A DNA stretch of 58,299 nt from Acanthamoeba sp. SK_2022b (taxonomy: Eukaryota; Discosea; Longamoebia; Acanthamoebidae). The stretch is from assembly GCA_027943245.1 (NCBI GenBank), contig JANDJZ010000305.1, positions 1-58,299 on the forward strand. Direction: 5' to 3'. Each line of letters opens with the position of its first letter. Position 1 is the first letter of the stretch. The notes under the pieces are model-generated. The model worked only from the letters and a program-made list of their open reading frames with translations, was not told the DNA's origin and made no database searches. Positions 10,218 to 21,064 of this stretch are shown in pieces. Position numbers and translations under genes: made by a program.

Positions 10218-11536
10218 CTAATTAGGCGAGGCACCGAGCGAGAGCTTGGCCAGCTTGGTGCGTGCTGCCTTTTTCATGAAGGTGGTGTTCTTCTCCACTA
10301 TCTGCTCCACATAGTCCTTGCTCTGCGCCACCTGCGTTTTGAGAAAGGTGTGGCTAGCATGTCAGGTGCAAAGCCATCTCAAGCCATCTTGGTTACCACA
10401 TTAAAGAAGTATATTGAAATTGAGATAAGCAATCAGCCAGCCAACAAATATCATTAATGCAAAAAAAAATAATAAATAATAAATAATAGACAAAAATAAT
10501 TGACACAAATAAATGTAAGGGCAAACCTGTTTGGCGTGCTTGGCGATGAGTGACATCGTCAGGGCGGCGAACTTGAGGCTGGCGGCGAAGTAGGCGGCGT
10601 GCCTGTCGAGCTGCACGAGCAGCAGGTCGAACACGTCCGCGGGGAGGACCATCCCTCGCATGTCCACCACGGCCTGCAGCACCACCACCGTGTTCTCCGT
10701 CCACGTGACACCTTGGCGCCCAGTCCCGGCACATGTCAGCCCACAGCTGCGCCCGCGTGATTCCGGGGAGTGGGCTTACCCGAGCCGGCGTCCTGCGACT
10801 GCGACTGAGACTGAGACAGCGAGAACGACTCGTCGTCGCCGCTCTCGCACGAGGCGAGAAACGCTCTGGTTGCGGACAGACGCCGCACCGCGTGAGCAGT
10901 GGTGAAGCGCGTGTGCGCGTGTGCGTGCATGCCTTCGTCGAGACGAGGGCGTCAAACGCCGCGTGCGTGAGGGTTGCGCACTTGAAAAACTGGAGCACCG
11001 AGCCGAGGTCGAAGCACTCCTTGAGTACGCGATTGATGACATCGCTCTGCGGCACGCCTTGAGACCGAGAGAGGGGGAGAGAGAGAGAGAGAAAGGCGGG
11101 AGGACATGTCAGCGTGCATACAACGCTCGGCGCAAGTAAAGGCGGAGCGATGTGCGGAGGCCCGCCACACACCCAGCGCCGGGGCCAAGATCAGGGGGAG
11201 CAGAAGCGCGTCGGTGAGGGGGGTCGGGTGCTGCTTCGCCACAGCGCTGATGACCGTGGACATGGCGCGCGAGACCGACCGCTCCAGGGCTCGCACCTGA
11301 ACGCCGGGCCCACACACAACACGCACACGCATACAAGTCAGCCTGGTGGGGGATACGGAGCGGGATTGGAAGAGGGGGGGGGAGTGCCTTGGGGAGCAGG
11401 AGGCACTGCACGAGCGTGTGGCAGCGTTTGTAGGAGATGTCCGCGGCGGAGAAGAGCTGCCCGCAGAGGAAGGCTACCGACTCGTCCGACAGCTCGTGCG
11501 GTCGCAAAAGCTGGCAGAGGCTTTCCAACTGGCCAC

Positions 11537-11621
<85 letters not shown>

Positions 11622-12930
11622 GACCACACGCACGTGGGACAACACAAGCGAAAGAGTAAGCGCCAGGCGCGTTGAGGGAGGATGTGCGTGTGTGGAGCGT
11701 GCCTGTGGGTGGTGGCGCAGCAGGTCGATGGCGGAGTGATTGGCGACGTCTGTCTTGCCCTCCTGTCCCAGCGTTTGGAGCTCCTGTCGCAGAGCGGCCA
11801 TTTGCTCGCCCACCTCGGCGTCGACGGCCGCCGACGGCTGTCCTTGCTCGTGGTCGCCCTCTCCCTCCCCGTCGCCGTCTCCCCGGCCTTCATCGTCGGA
11901 CGACAGCAGGAACTCGAGCACTTCGACGCCCGCCTTGTCGTCATCGCTGTCGCTGTCGCTGTCGCCGTCGCCGTCCACGCCCTCCCTCTCGTCGTCCTCG
12001 CTCGTGTCCGAGCCCTCCTCGGCCATTCGCTTCTTGCCGTGGGCCGCCGCGCGCTCCCGCTTTCGTTTCCTCTTCAGCGCCGTCTGCTCGCGCTCCCTCT
12101 GTTTCTTGGCCGGCCCGGCGCCGGTCGACTGGTGGCGCCCCTGGCCGTGGGCGTGGCGGACGACGTCCATGTCCCACTCCACCTCCTGCACGACCTCGTC
12201 TTCGGGCAGCACCTCGATCACCTCCTCGACCACGCCTCCATTCTCCTCCTCCTCCTCCTCCTCCTTCTCGTTGTCCTCTTCGCCCTGGCCGCGGCCCGCT
12301 CCTAGCCCAAGAACGCCCGCGCCCAGCTTGTACCGGTCATCGTCCTCGGCTTCGTCGGCCAAACGCAAGATGGCATCTAGCCGCAGGGGGAACGAGATGC
12401 CGGCGTCTGCCGCCACGCCACGCCACGCGCCCAGTCGTCAGAGTACAGCGCTAGACTTGGTGGGGAGGGGAGGAGCGTAGTCGGTACGGAGGGCCTTGAG
12501 CTGCTGGCATATGCGGCCGACGAGCAGTCGCGACCACTCCCGGCGCATGGGGGAGGGCTCCGCGTCGGCGTAGGCCAGCACAAAGTCGACCACGAGCGCC
12601 GCGGGCAGCCGTCGCAACTGCGCCAGCACCAGCGTGAGCACCCCGTCCTGCACCTCCGACGAGTATTTGTGCAGACGCGTCTCGCTGGCAGCATCGATGC
12701 CATTTTACAAATCAGTTTTATAATATATTCAATTGATTGATAAATGGAAAATGATTAGAAGGAGCCATGTACATGAGGAGCGAGGTGGGGGTGGACAGAA
12801 GAGAGCGAGACGAGAACCGCCGAAGGAGAGGCGCGAGATTAATGCCGTTCAGCTCCACAAACGTCAAGGCGTGCATGATTGGTCCCTCTCTTCTCTCCAA
12901 TATGCCCACCAGCTCGCCCCACCACTCCAT
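10218..12930 (-). CDS. FANCE: Fanconi anaemia group E protein homologue
   Basis: Nine exons give about 600 residues: 12773-12930, 12488-12684, 11703-12406, 11388-11528, 11173-11296, about 10950-11057, 10780-10865, 10527-10711 and 10218-10331. The C-terminal half aligns with my recollection of human FANCE: SVAFLCGQLFSAADIS, AKQHPTPLTDALLLPLIL, WTENTVVVLQAVVDMRG and EKNTTFMKKAARTKLAKL match the SLCGHLFSL, YPVCSALLDPVL, VLQSLLERQVEM and EPNTTFLRKSLKAALKHL stretches. The middle is a long acidic, low-complexity linker with KKQRE-type basic patches. FANCE joins the Fanconi core complex and binds FANCD2 during interstrand-crosslink repair. Introns 3 and 4 use GC-AG borders. The exon 6/7 junction is unresolved. 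Confidence 0.85.
11540..11620. repeat. (CA)n microsatellite
   Basis: About 40 CA units lie in FANCE intron 3, close to its acceptor. Confidence 0.95.
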
Positions 12931-13015
12931 TCGATTTGGCTTGGCTACTTGCACATTAGTTGGCCAACACGTTTTTATTTTTTCGAGAGCGAGTAGAGGC
13001 TTTGGGTAACAACAG

Positions 13016-14030
13016 TCACGACCGGGGCCTCGTCTTCCTGGTGTTCCAGAAGCCAAGCTGATGAAGGCGGCTCCAGCGGGAGGGTTCTAGCCGCCTCTTC
13101 GCCAGGAGGTAGCGCTGGTTGGACGCCCACTTGCCGAGCTTGAGGTTCTCCTTGCACTTCTGAGGGATGAGCGAGGTGCCGTGCAGGGCCGTGTAGCGTA
13201 CCAACTGGGCGTACATCGCGTCCCAGTTGATGTCGAACTTGGTCCTCCTCTTCTTCCTGTCAGGCCCTGTTGACGGACGGTCTGCCAGCTTGTCTGGCCT
13301 TCTCGGGTACCGGTCGTCTTGATCTGTGTAGTCTTCGTCGTACGTCTCCTCCTCGTAGTCGCTGTCATCGGGACCTTCGGCGGAGAGCGCGACATCACCA
13401 TCGCTCGAGTCCTCAGCGGCGTTATCATTGATGTCAAAAGCAGGCGCCGCCTCCCTCTTCCTCTTCCTCGAGTCAGGCGATGTCAACCGAAGACAGGGCG
13501 TTGTAGAGCCCGTTTCCTGGCTCGATTGCTGTTCATCTTTCTCTATGCCTGGCGAAACTTCCTCACACGGGCAAGAAGCTTCAGATCTCTTGAGTGGTTG
13601 CTTTTCGTTGGCCTCTACTACTCTCTGGCCTCTCGCGACGACTTCGGTTTTGCCCTCGAAGCGACATCGCTCGTGTGCCGCGGTACTGGCGACCGAGGCC
13701 AGGGCGCGGGCAAAGAAGAGCTTCGCCTTGGCCTGTCCAAGGTTGGCCGAGTCTTGGACGGCCTGGCGAGTAGATCCTCCCTTGAACAAAGCCTTCCCGC
13801 GCATCTTATCTGACGAACCGCCCTGGCGTGTAGAGGGTGAGCAACAAGGTTCCAAACAGCCCGAACAGGCACTATGTCGGGGTGAGGGAGATGGTCCTTA
13901 CCTTGAAGAAGGCCGTGGTCGAGGTAACCGAGCGAGTAGAGGCGCTAGCAAAGAGGGTAAGCGCAGAAGCGCAATCCCAGCGTTCGAATTCTTCTTTGGT
14001 GGTCAGGTAGAGCGCGCGGTAGTGGGTCAT
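13016..14030 (-). CDS. helicase-associated (HA) domain protein 1
   Basis: Exons 13902-14030 and 13016-13822 join in phase 0 to 311 residues. The first exon starts MTHYRALYLTTKEEF. The middle is charged with nuclear-localisation-like runs (DSRKRKREAA, DRKKRRTKFD) and an acidic tract. The C-terminus (about residues 240-305) matches the helicase-associated domain: WDAMYAQLVRYTALHG, IPQKC, LKLGKWASNQRYL, then LHQLGFWN, with the usual W, G and GF(W) positions. In other organisms this domain is associated with DEAD-type helicases and predicted nucleic-acid binding. The stop lies only 85 bp from the FANCE start codon on the same strand. Confidence 0.75.
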
Positions 14031-14728
14031 GTTGAGGGTACGGGTAGTGGTAGTGGTAGCGGTGGTGTTGAGTTGGTGTGCAGAAGGGTGAGATGGTGCA
14101 AGAAGGACCTCCCCACCCCCAGGACCCTAAGATAACGAACGACCCATTGGTCGTCGGAGGGGAACGGGAACCTTGATTGGCGGTAGCCTGCCGTCGCTAA
14201 TCGGAGACCGCATCGCGCCTTCTTGCTCGAACAGACACGATTTGGTGGCTGCCTCCAACCGGCCATCCCCGCTGCGGAAAGCCTTTCCCTGCGCCGCTCT
14301 CCGTTCTTCGTTCCGCCAGACGCGGAAAGGCCTTTGGAATGCCAAAGATGCGCAGCACGCGTACAGGAATGGTAGGTTGCATTCCAACCAGTGCGGGCGG
14401 GGCCAAGCACGTGACCCTTTCTCGAATCCACGCCAATCGTTCTCTGCGCACACGCCCCCGCATCGGGCAGTCGCACGGGCTACAGGTGCCGGGTGGATCC
14501 GCGTACAGCCCTAAAGAGAGCTGACGGAGGTCCAGCTAGATCTGTCGCCTTCAAGAGATGGAAAGCTATCTGTGCGTACCTACCTTGTTCTCACTTTCTG
14601 GAAACGTATCCTTGCGTCAGACAGGGGATTGGGAGAGTAGAAAGGCTAAACATGGAACAATATTTAATGTGGCAGAGAGATAATAGGAGGAGAGAACGTG
14701 TAGAACACACCTCGGGTGAGGGTGCCAA
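14031..14728. other. intergenic region, no gene seen
   Basis: It separates the two HA-domain genes (both minus). Open frames are present on both strands but none shows a recognised domain or matching splice signals. A (GGTAGT)-like stretch lies at about 14036-14060. Confidence 0.4.
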
Positions 14729-16286
14729 CTACTCGTCGTTGCCGTCGGGAGGGAGCGGGCTGGTTTCGGTCGAGCGCGGAGGGACTCGTCGCGCGAGACG
14801 TCCGCCACTTCTTTGCGTCTGATGGTGCTGGTGGTCATGCAGCTGTTGGCGCTGGACCAGGTCCAGGTGCTCGAGGTCGAACAGCGGCTTCCTCTTACGA
14901 CCACTACGTCGGAGCCCGTCCTGCTCGGTCACGGCCGTGTCGTGTTCCTCCTGAGCCTCCTGCGTCACGCCTGGCAGCTGTCGTGGCTCTGGGGCGCTGC
15001 TCCTTCTTTTCTTCTTCATCGGGCCTTCTGTTTCTTCACTGTCTACGTCCCTCTCGTTCTCCTTCATCTTCATCGAGATCATCTTTTCTTGTCGCGTCGC
15101 CTCGCCCGAGGGGTCTTCACCGCCGCTACCGTCAGCCGACCCGCCGTCACTGCTCTCGAGATCATCGCCGTCCGCCGCCGAGCGCCGTTTCCTCTTCCCG
15201 TTGCTCCGCCCCTTGGCCTTGGCGATGATTACGTCGAGTGGCTCGCACTTTTTAACACCCAGCTCGGCGAGAATCAGCTCCTTGTCGGGCGTGAGGTAGT
15301 TGGGGACGTGCGTCCACCGCTGGCGCACATTCTGCGAGACATGACGTGCATCAGCATATGGGAAATTTCTGAAGGTCCGCCAATCGGGAATAAATGTCGC
15401 CGCGGCTAATTAATTATCAGCATTAATAACGATCCGCAATTGGCCACTTTTTCCTTCACTTCAGCGAAGCGCCAGATCTCCACACTCTAACATTACAAAT
15501 TGGCTGGGGGGGCATATCACGGTTGTGTGGTGTAGAAGTATATCAGCAAATATAAATCTAAGGTGGCCATACCTTGAGCCAGTTCGCCAGCTTTTGGTTT
15601 TCGTGCCACTTCTGGGGAACGTTGACGTGCCCGAAGCGCTGCTTGAAGGCTTCGAGTTCGCTCATGCGCTGTGTCCACCGCTCCTCATCGGTGAGGCCGT
15701 CGATCCCCACCTGCCTCTTGCGCCAGGCTTTCCGATCATCCACGTTGTAGCTGTAGCTCATACGCCTCCTCCTCCCTCCGTTGTTACTCTTCCTCTTCCC
15801 TGTCCTTTTCCTCGCCTTGTCGCTACCGCTATCTTCTTCGCCGTCATCATCATCCTCTTCGACATCTTCATCCTCGCTGCTGGCTTCCTCAAGGGGATTG
15901 TCGACGTAGTAATCCTGTTTATGTTGCTTGCCGTCTACTTCTTCGTCCTTGCCCTCGAGCAACAGCTGCGGGGTCGTAGCGGCGTTTCGTGTCGTGGGGT
16001 TGAGCGGTGAAGAGCTGGTTGATGGTTTCCTGGCGCTACTCCGCCTGGCTCGCCCCGAAGATTGTTGTAGATGCGCGCGTTGTTCTTCTTCTTCTTCTTC
16101 GTGTCGCTGGTGCTGCGTGGCCGTGGCTGTGTCGGAAGTAGCTGATGGAGATGGGGCCGTGGATGAGAGGACCTGCTGGAGCTCGAGCCACTTCCTCTTC
16201 ATTTCGGCTATCTGACGCTCCAGGTCAGTGTCGGGCGCCTGGCCCACCTGCAGCGCGATATGCCCCTCGCCCTCGCTGGACATCAT
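14729..16286 (-). CDS. helicase-associated (HA) domain protein 2
   Basis: Exons 15573-16286 and 14729-15331 join in phase 0 to 438 residues. The N-terminus contains a short coiled coil (ERQIAEMKRKWLELQQ), then low-complexity acidic and basic tracts (KARKRTGKRKSNNGGRRRR). The HA domain spans the splice junction at about residues 207-262: WTQRMSELEAFKQRFGHVN, VPQKWHENQKLANWLK joined to NVRQRWTHVPNYL, then ILAELGVK. The C-terminal half is again charged and basic. Together with the neighbouring gene it looks like a small local family. Function is probably nuclear, but nothing more specific can be read. Confidence 0.75.
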
Positions 16287-17332
16287 CTCTCTTTCTTTGT
16301 GGGCGTTGTATCGACAGATCAGATGTAGATATATACGTGTGTTGGAGACAGGCAGAACCCGGCTTCAGTCTTCTTTCCCCCTTTGTTCGATGTCGAAGCT
16401 CTTCTCCAGCAGGCCGATATATAGGCGTCCCGACTCTACCCACCTTCGCTTTTGCGTGTAACGAACAACTCTCTTACGGTGGTGTTGAGGCGAGCACTAC
16501 AACTTTTCGGGGCTGAAGGGGAGGTGATGGGGGGGGGGGGCAGATAGGGGTCTGGGGTGAGCTGGCAGGTTAGGTGGAGCGGAGTGTGCGGGGCGAAGGG
16601 GAGGGGTTGGGAGAAGGCGCCGACACGCCGTCGGCCAGCCACAACCAAAAAGGCCCGCGAACAATTGGCCAAGACCAAAGGGTTACGCTGGGGTTATTTC
16701 CAGTGCGTTAACCGGGCTTGTCAGCTTAACCGGAGCCAATAGGCCGAAAGAGAATGTAAACTCCCGGTGTAACGGCCAACCGCGACCCGCTACGTGGTGC
16801 GCGCCTTCGTTTGGGCTCCGTGGCCGAGCCTGGAGCAGTGCCTTTTATGTGCTTGTTTCTCTCGTCGGGTGACGGTGCATCTCCTCTCTTTCCACCGAGG
16901 TGAAAAGTTAACGCTACTTCTGCCGGATATCTGTAGTAAGTACTGTATCTTTACTTGTTGTTGGGCTGTCTTGTCAAACAAAAGAAAGAGTCTTTGAAGA
17001 CGAGAGCTGGTGTTCACCCAGCTTGTTCTGCAACACTGCTTGCTTGCACCACAGCCAGCTCCCTTGATACCAAGCCGGGCGCTTCCGTCGCGCATGCCGC
17101 AGGGAGTTGTTGCAGCAAATGACAAAAAAGGGGCGGGTGTACATGTAAAACTAAGATATCTCTGATATAAATGGGGTTGTAGTTAGTACGCACGGCACCA
17201 CACACTGAACGGGTTGCAACCGATCGATCTTGGGAGGGAGCTCTCACACGGGAAATGTGTTGATTTTTTTTTCTTCAAACAGGGCATAAATAAGGGGCGA
17301 GGCCGAACGCGGCGGTCACTCTTCTTGTGCGC
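16287..17332. other. intergenic region, no gene seen
   Basis: It contains the upstream region of HA protein 2 and the 3' flank of acireductone dioxygenase. A possible TATA element for HA protein 2 (CTATATAT on the minus strand) lies at about 16417-16424. Two TTAACCGG-like boxes occur at about 16706 and 16725. No RNA gene or coding frame could be supported. Confidence 0.4.
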
Positions 17333-18158
17333 TCACTGCTGGCGAGGAATGGCTTCCCACTTGGGCTGGTCGGAGAAGAGGCGCATGGCGTGGATGTAGT
17401 TGGAATCGGCGAGCCCGAACCTGTGGTACATGTTCGCCGGCTGGGGCACAATAGGGCCACAAAAGGTGACGTCAGGAACTCATTGGTGAGGCGAGTACCG
17501 CACGCAGCGGGTGAGCCACGTACGACGATGATGAGGTCGCCTTCCTCGACGGTGATGCCGATCCACCGGTCCTGCTTGTCCCTGACATCAAAGCGGCCGG
17601 CACCGCCCAGCACGAACCGGATCTCCTCGTCCTCGTGGAGGTGCCTGCAAGTCCAGGTGTCCACCAGATGAGCCACAATAGAGAGGAGTTGATAGAGATC
17701 AGGGATAGAGGAGCGGGCGTTGGGAGAGACGCACTCTTCGAAGAACTTGGTGAGCATGGTGTCGAGCTTGTCGTTGTCACGAGTAAGAAGGATCTGCTTG
17801 CCCGTAGTGAATTCGCGGTCTGACGGCTTAACGTCGTTGGTCAAGGAAATGAACACCTGCCGATGCACAGCTTGGGTGAGGAAAATCTATATTTTTTTGA
17901 TGTAAAATAAAATAAAATGAACAAGTCACAAAAGTAAAAGAGGAGGACAAAAGTGGCCTGACAACGAAGCTGCGCAGATCATCGGAGGATAAATAAAATT
18001 TATACCTCATCGCGATTTTTGTAGCCACGCTCGGCGCAAATCTTTTCGATCTGCTCCTTCCACGCAGAGGTGTCAATGGGGAGGTAAAACACCCCCTCCT
18101 CGGCCAGCGTATCGACCGTAATAGGCAGCTCAGGCGCGTCCAAGTACTGCAGCTTCAT
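17333..18158 (-). CDS. ADI1: acireductone dioxygenase (methionine salvage)
   Basis: Exons 18006-18158, 17735-17856, 17524-17644 and 17333-17440 join in phase to 167 residues, close to the usual ~180. The start [11 protein letters not shown] is followed by GYKNRDEVF, then the metal-binding motif [14 protein letters not shown] (HxHxxxE), [30 protein letters not shown] (third metal-ligand His) and [15 protein letters not shown]. The enzyme oxidises acireductone in the methionine salvage cycle; Fe or Ni decides the product. It is divergent from the PH-domain gene, the two start codons being 147 bp apart. Confidence 0.92.
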
Positions 18159-18305
18159 TCTTCTCTCTAGCAAATTCTGAGCCAGAAAAGCAAATCAATA
18201 GGCCGACACTTTCCGGGGTTTCCGTAGCCTGACGTGGCGTGAGTGTATTGGATAAAACAACATGCGTTATTGCTGCCCGAAGTCACTTGTCGCTTGAAAT
18301 CGAAC

Positions 18306-19824
18306 ATGCATGAAGGGGAGGGGGTAGGAGCAGAGAAAACGGGCTGGTTGTGGAAGCAGGGCCACGTCAGAAAGGTGAGCTGTCTCAAAAATTTGGGCTA
18401 CTTTTCAGATTAATTGCATTTTCTAATTTGGCAAACAAACCAACGCAGTCGTGGCGCCATCGATGGTTCGTGCTCAAGCCGAGTGATCGCACGCTGCTCT
18501 ACTACAAGAAGCAAGATGAGCCCGCCCTTGGGAAGGTGCACCACACCACGTAGTTAGATAACTTGCAGCGTCCTCACCCCCTTCATCTTTTTCTACTCGC
18601 AGCCTCCCGCTGGCGTGATTAACCTCACGAGCTACCTCATTGAGAAGGAGGTGGGCGTACCTGATCGCAAGCACTGCTTCAAGGTGCACCCCCGAGCAGC
18701 CTGCTCTCCTCTCTCTACACGTGCGCTCCCAGGTGGGCCAACCACTGCGCTGGTCGCTTTTGCAGGTGACGACTCCCGCCAAGATATTCCTCATCGAAGC
18801 TCCCGACGAGGGGTGCATGGCCGAGTGGATGGATGCCATCTCCCAGGTACAACACGCGGCCACACATGCACACACACGCGCGCGCACACGACGGCCATGG
18901 CGCGAGCATGTGGGGGAGGGAGGAGCCCGGTCTGACGGCACGATAGGTCGGGCTGCGCATCCCTACCGCGGAGGAGGAGCTGAGGCGCAAGGAGGACAAG
19001 CTCAGGCGCGAGGAGGAGGCCAAGAAGGAGAGCGAAGAGTTCACCAAGCAAAAGGTCGCTCTCTCCCGCGTCTCCGGAGACCAAGTGAGTCGACTGAGCG
19101 TCGTCTCAATTGCGCGCGTGTCGCGCATGTCGTGTGTCGTGCGAGTAGGAGATGGACAAGCAGGCGCATCTCCACAACAAGAAGCGGAGGCTGCTCAAGA
19201 AGAAGCAGCGCAAGGAGGAGTACGAGGCCAAGAAGCGAGCCGCCAAGGAGAGCCACGAGATAGAGCTGTCCCACCAGGAGGAGTGGAGCCGACTCGGTAC
19301 CGCCACGCGGTCTCTTCTCCGCTCCGCGCAGTCGGTGCGATTACTCATGAATGCTATGCTCGCGCGTGCGTGTGTTGTGTGCGTGTTGTGTGGCGGCCAG
19401 AGCTGGAACAAAAGGAGGAGAAGGAAGACCTGGAGGAGAAGTGGAGGTAGCCTTCCGCTCTTTGCTGTTCTGTTGGCGTGCACGTATTTTTATTTATTTT
19501 ATGTATTTGATTTTTTTTAAAAAATTATTGTTTGATTTATATTTTATTTGTTCCTTTTATGAATAATAATTTCTTATTGTGTTGTGAAGGGAGATCGAGA
19601 AGACTGAGGAGCAGCGGCGAGAGGTGGACCCCATCACGGTCAAGGCCAAAAAAATGCAGAAGCAGCTGGAGCGAAAGCAGGTGAGAGAGCAGCTGGACCT
19701 CCAGAAGAAGCAGGCCCGACAGGAGCTCAAGCTGCAGCTTCGCCACGAGGAAGACGTCATGAAGTTCCAGCTGTCCCTCGATGATGAGAAAGACGCCCTC
19801 CAGGAAAAGCAAGGCACGGGCGTT

Positions 19825-19888
<64 letters not shown>

Positions 19889-20300
19889 CTAATGGTGCAT
19901 GTGCGTACGATGATGGCGAGCAGATCTGGACCTGAAGAAGATGGCGGAGCGGCACAAGGAGCAGGTGATCAACAAGATCAAGAGCAACGAGCTCGAGCTG
20001 GAGAAGGCGCGCGATGCCATCAAGCTGCGCCGCGAGAAGCTGCTGCTCAACCACGCCCAGAAGGACGTCAAGATCCAGGACGAGGCGCGCGCCCGCGAGG
20101 AGGTGCTGCAGGCTGCCGCGGCGGCCGCCGCCGCCCTGCAGCAGGCACCGCCGCTGCCCCCCCACGCCGCCGCCAAAGGCGAAGAGGAGGAAGGTGCGGG
20201 AGGTAACGTTGGCGAGTACGAAGGGCAGAACTGGCAGGAGGAGGCCGAGCCCCCCGCTTATGGCGAGCAGGAGGACAACTACGCCGAGGTGCCCCTGTGA
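18306..20300 (+). CDS. PH domain plus long coiled-coil protein
   Basis: Nine exons join in phase to 416 residues: 18306-18374, 18449-18535, 18603-18683, 18766-18846, 18947-19084, 19149-19296, 19401-19446, 19590-19813 and 19924-20300. Residues about 9-106 form a PH domain (KTGWLWKQGHVRK, SWRHRWFVLKPSDRTLLYYK, KHCFKVVTTPAKIFLIEAP, EWMDAISQ). The remaining 300 residues are highly charged Lys/Glu coiled coil and end in an acidic Pro/Ala tail. It probably binds phosphoinositides or protein partners at membranes and acts as a scaffold. Intron 8 appears to use a GC donor (CAAG|GCACGG); no GT fits the required phase. Confidence 0.85.
19825..19887. repeat. (CA)n microsatellite
   Basis: About 31 CA units lie in intron 8 of the PH/coiled-coil gene, starting about 12 nt after its GC donor. 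Confidence 0.95.
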
Positions 20301-20481
20301 TCGTCAGTCGCGCGAACATGATCCAAATGCATTTTTGTTATTTTATTTTAATTTTATTCTGCTCTCCTCGCCCTCAAGCTGCGCCCAGGCGACGCGAAGC
20401 AGCACGAGCCTTGATGCCTGCAGCTTGTGCGGCACGGTTGGGGCACGCGTGATCCGCTGGTAACGTTATCTCTCCGGACCA

Positions 20482-20921
20482 CTAATAACAGCAGAATTTT
20501 TGGCGATTTTGCGCCGCCAGGTTTTTATCCGGATACATCTTCCGCCGATCCCAGATAATTGGCGACACGAGGGGCAACAGGTGGCCCTTCGGCCGTTGTT
20601 CGGCAAGCACTTTGTATTTCTGGGGAATGCTTTCATCTCCTCTCTCTAACGGCGCATGTTGTTGTCCGTCAGAGGTGTGTACAACGCAAGCCATAAAGCG
20701 TGGCCCTCGAGCGTCACTCTTCAACCACACCTGCTCCAAGACACACGACTCCAACAAGAAAAACGCACACAAACAGACACAACAAGCATGTTGGCCACAC
20801 TTACCCCCACCAGCACAAATTCTACGCAATTCGTGCAAAAGCCGGTTCGCCTTTTTGCTCTCGTTTTTTTTTTAAATGATTTATTGGATCTGCCGCCATT
20901 CGTCTTTTTCATTACCACCAT
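20482..20921 (-). CDS. small two-exon gene of unknown function
   Basis: Exon 20805-20921 (start MVVMKKTNGG, basic, then FCTNC) ends at GTAAGT. It joins in phase 0 after a 74-nt intron to exon 20482-20730 (VWLKSDARGPRFMACV... IIWDRRKMYPDKN...). The total is 121 residues with an overall basic charge and a CxxC pair. I do not recognise the family. Support comes from the consistent open frame, canonical splice borders and position: its start is 143 bp from the UreD start on the opposite strand, and its stop is convergent with the PH-protein gene. It could still be a chance frame. Confidence 0.5.
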
Positions 20922-21064
20922 TGCCCTGTGGCAACGTCACAAAGCGTGTGGGTACATGATGACGTCGCGTGCCTACGATCCGCGTTGCCTCTGCCAGGCT
21001 CATCTCACCCTCTATCCCTCATTTTTACGATCTGCAGGTCCTTGCTGCCGCGACCCGCCGCAAG

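Noticed and set aside
11474..12480. Very long plus-strand frames opposite FANCE exon 3
   Set aside because: The minus strand carries the acidic FANCE linker; its antisense yields Arg/Pro- or Ser-rich frames without stops because of the GC-rich codons.
14027..14476. 149-codon minus-strand frame between the two HA-domain genes
   Set aside because: No family similarity and composition unlike the neighbouring exons; the upstream HA gene has a good ATG at 14030 without it.
16287..17332. A tRNA, snRNA or small gene in the 1-kb spacer
   Set aside because: I found no cloverleaf-like arms, no tRNA A/B boxes in correct order and no supported reading frame.
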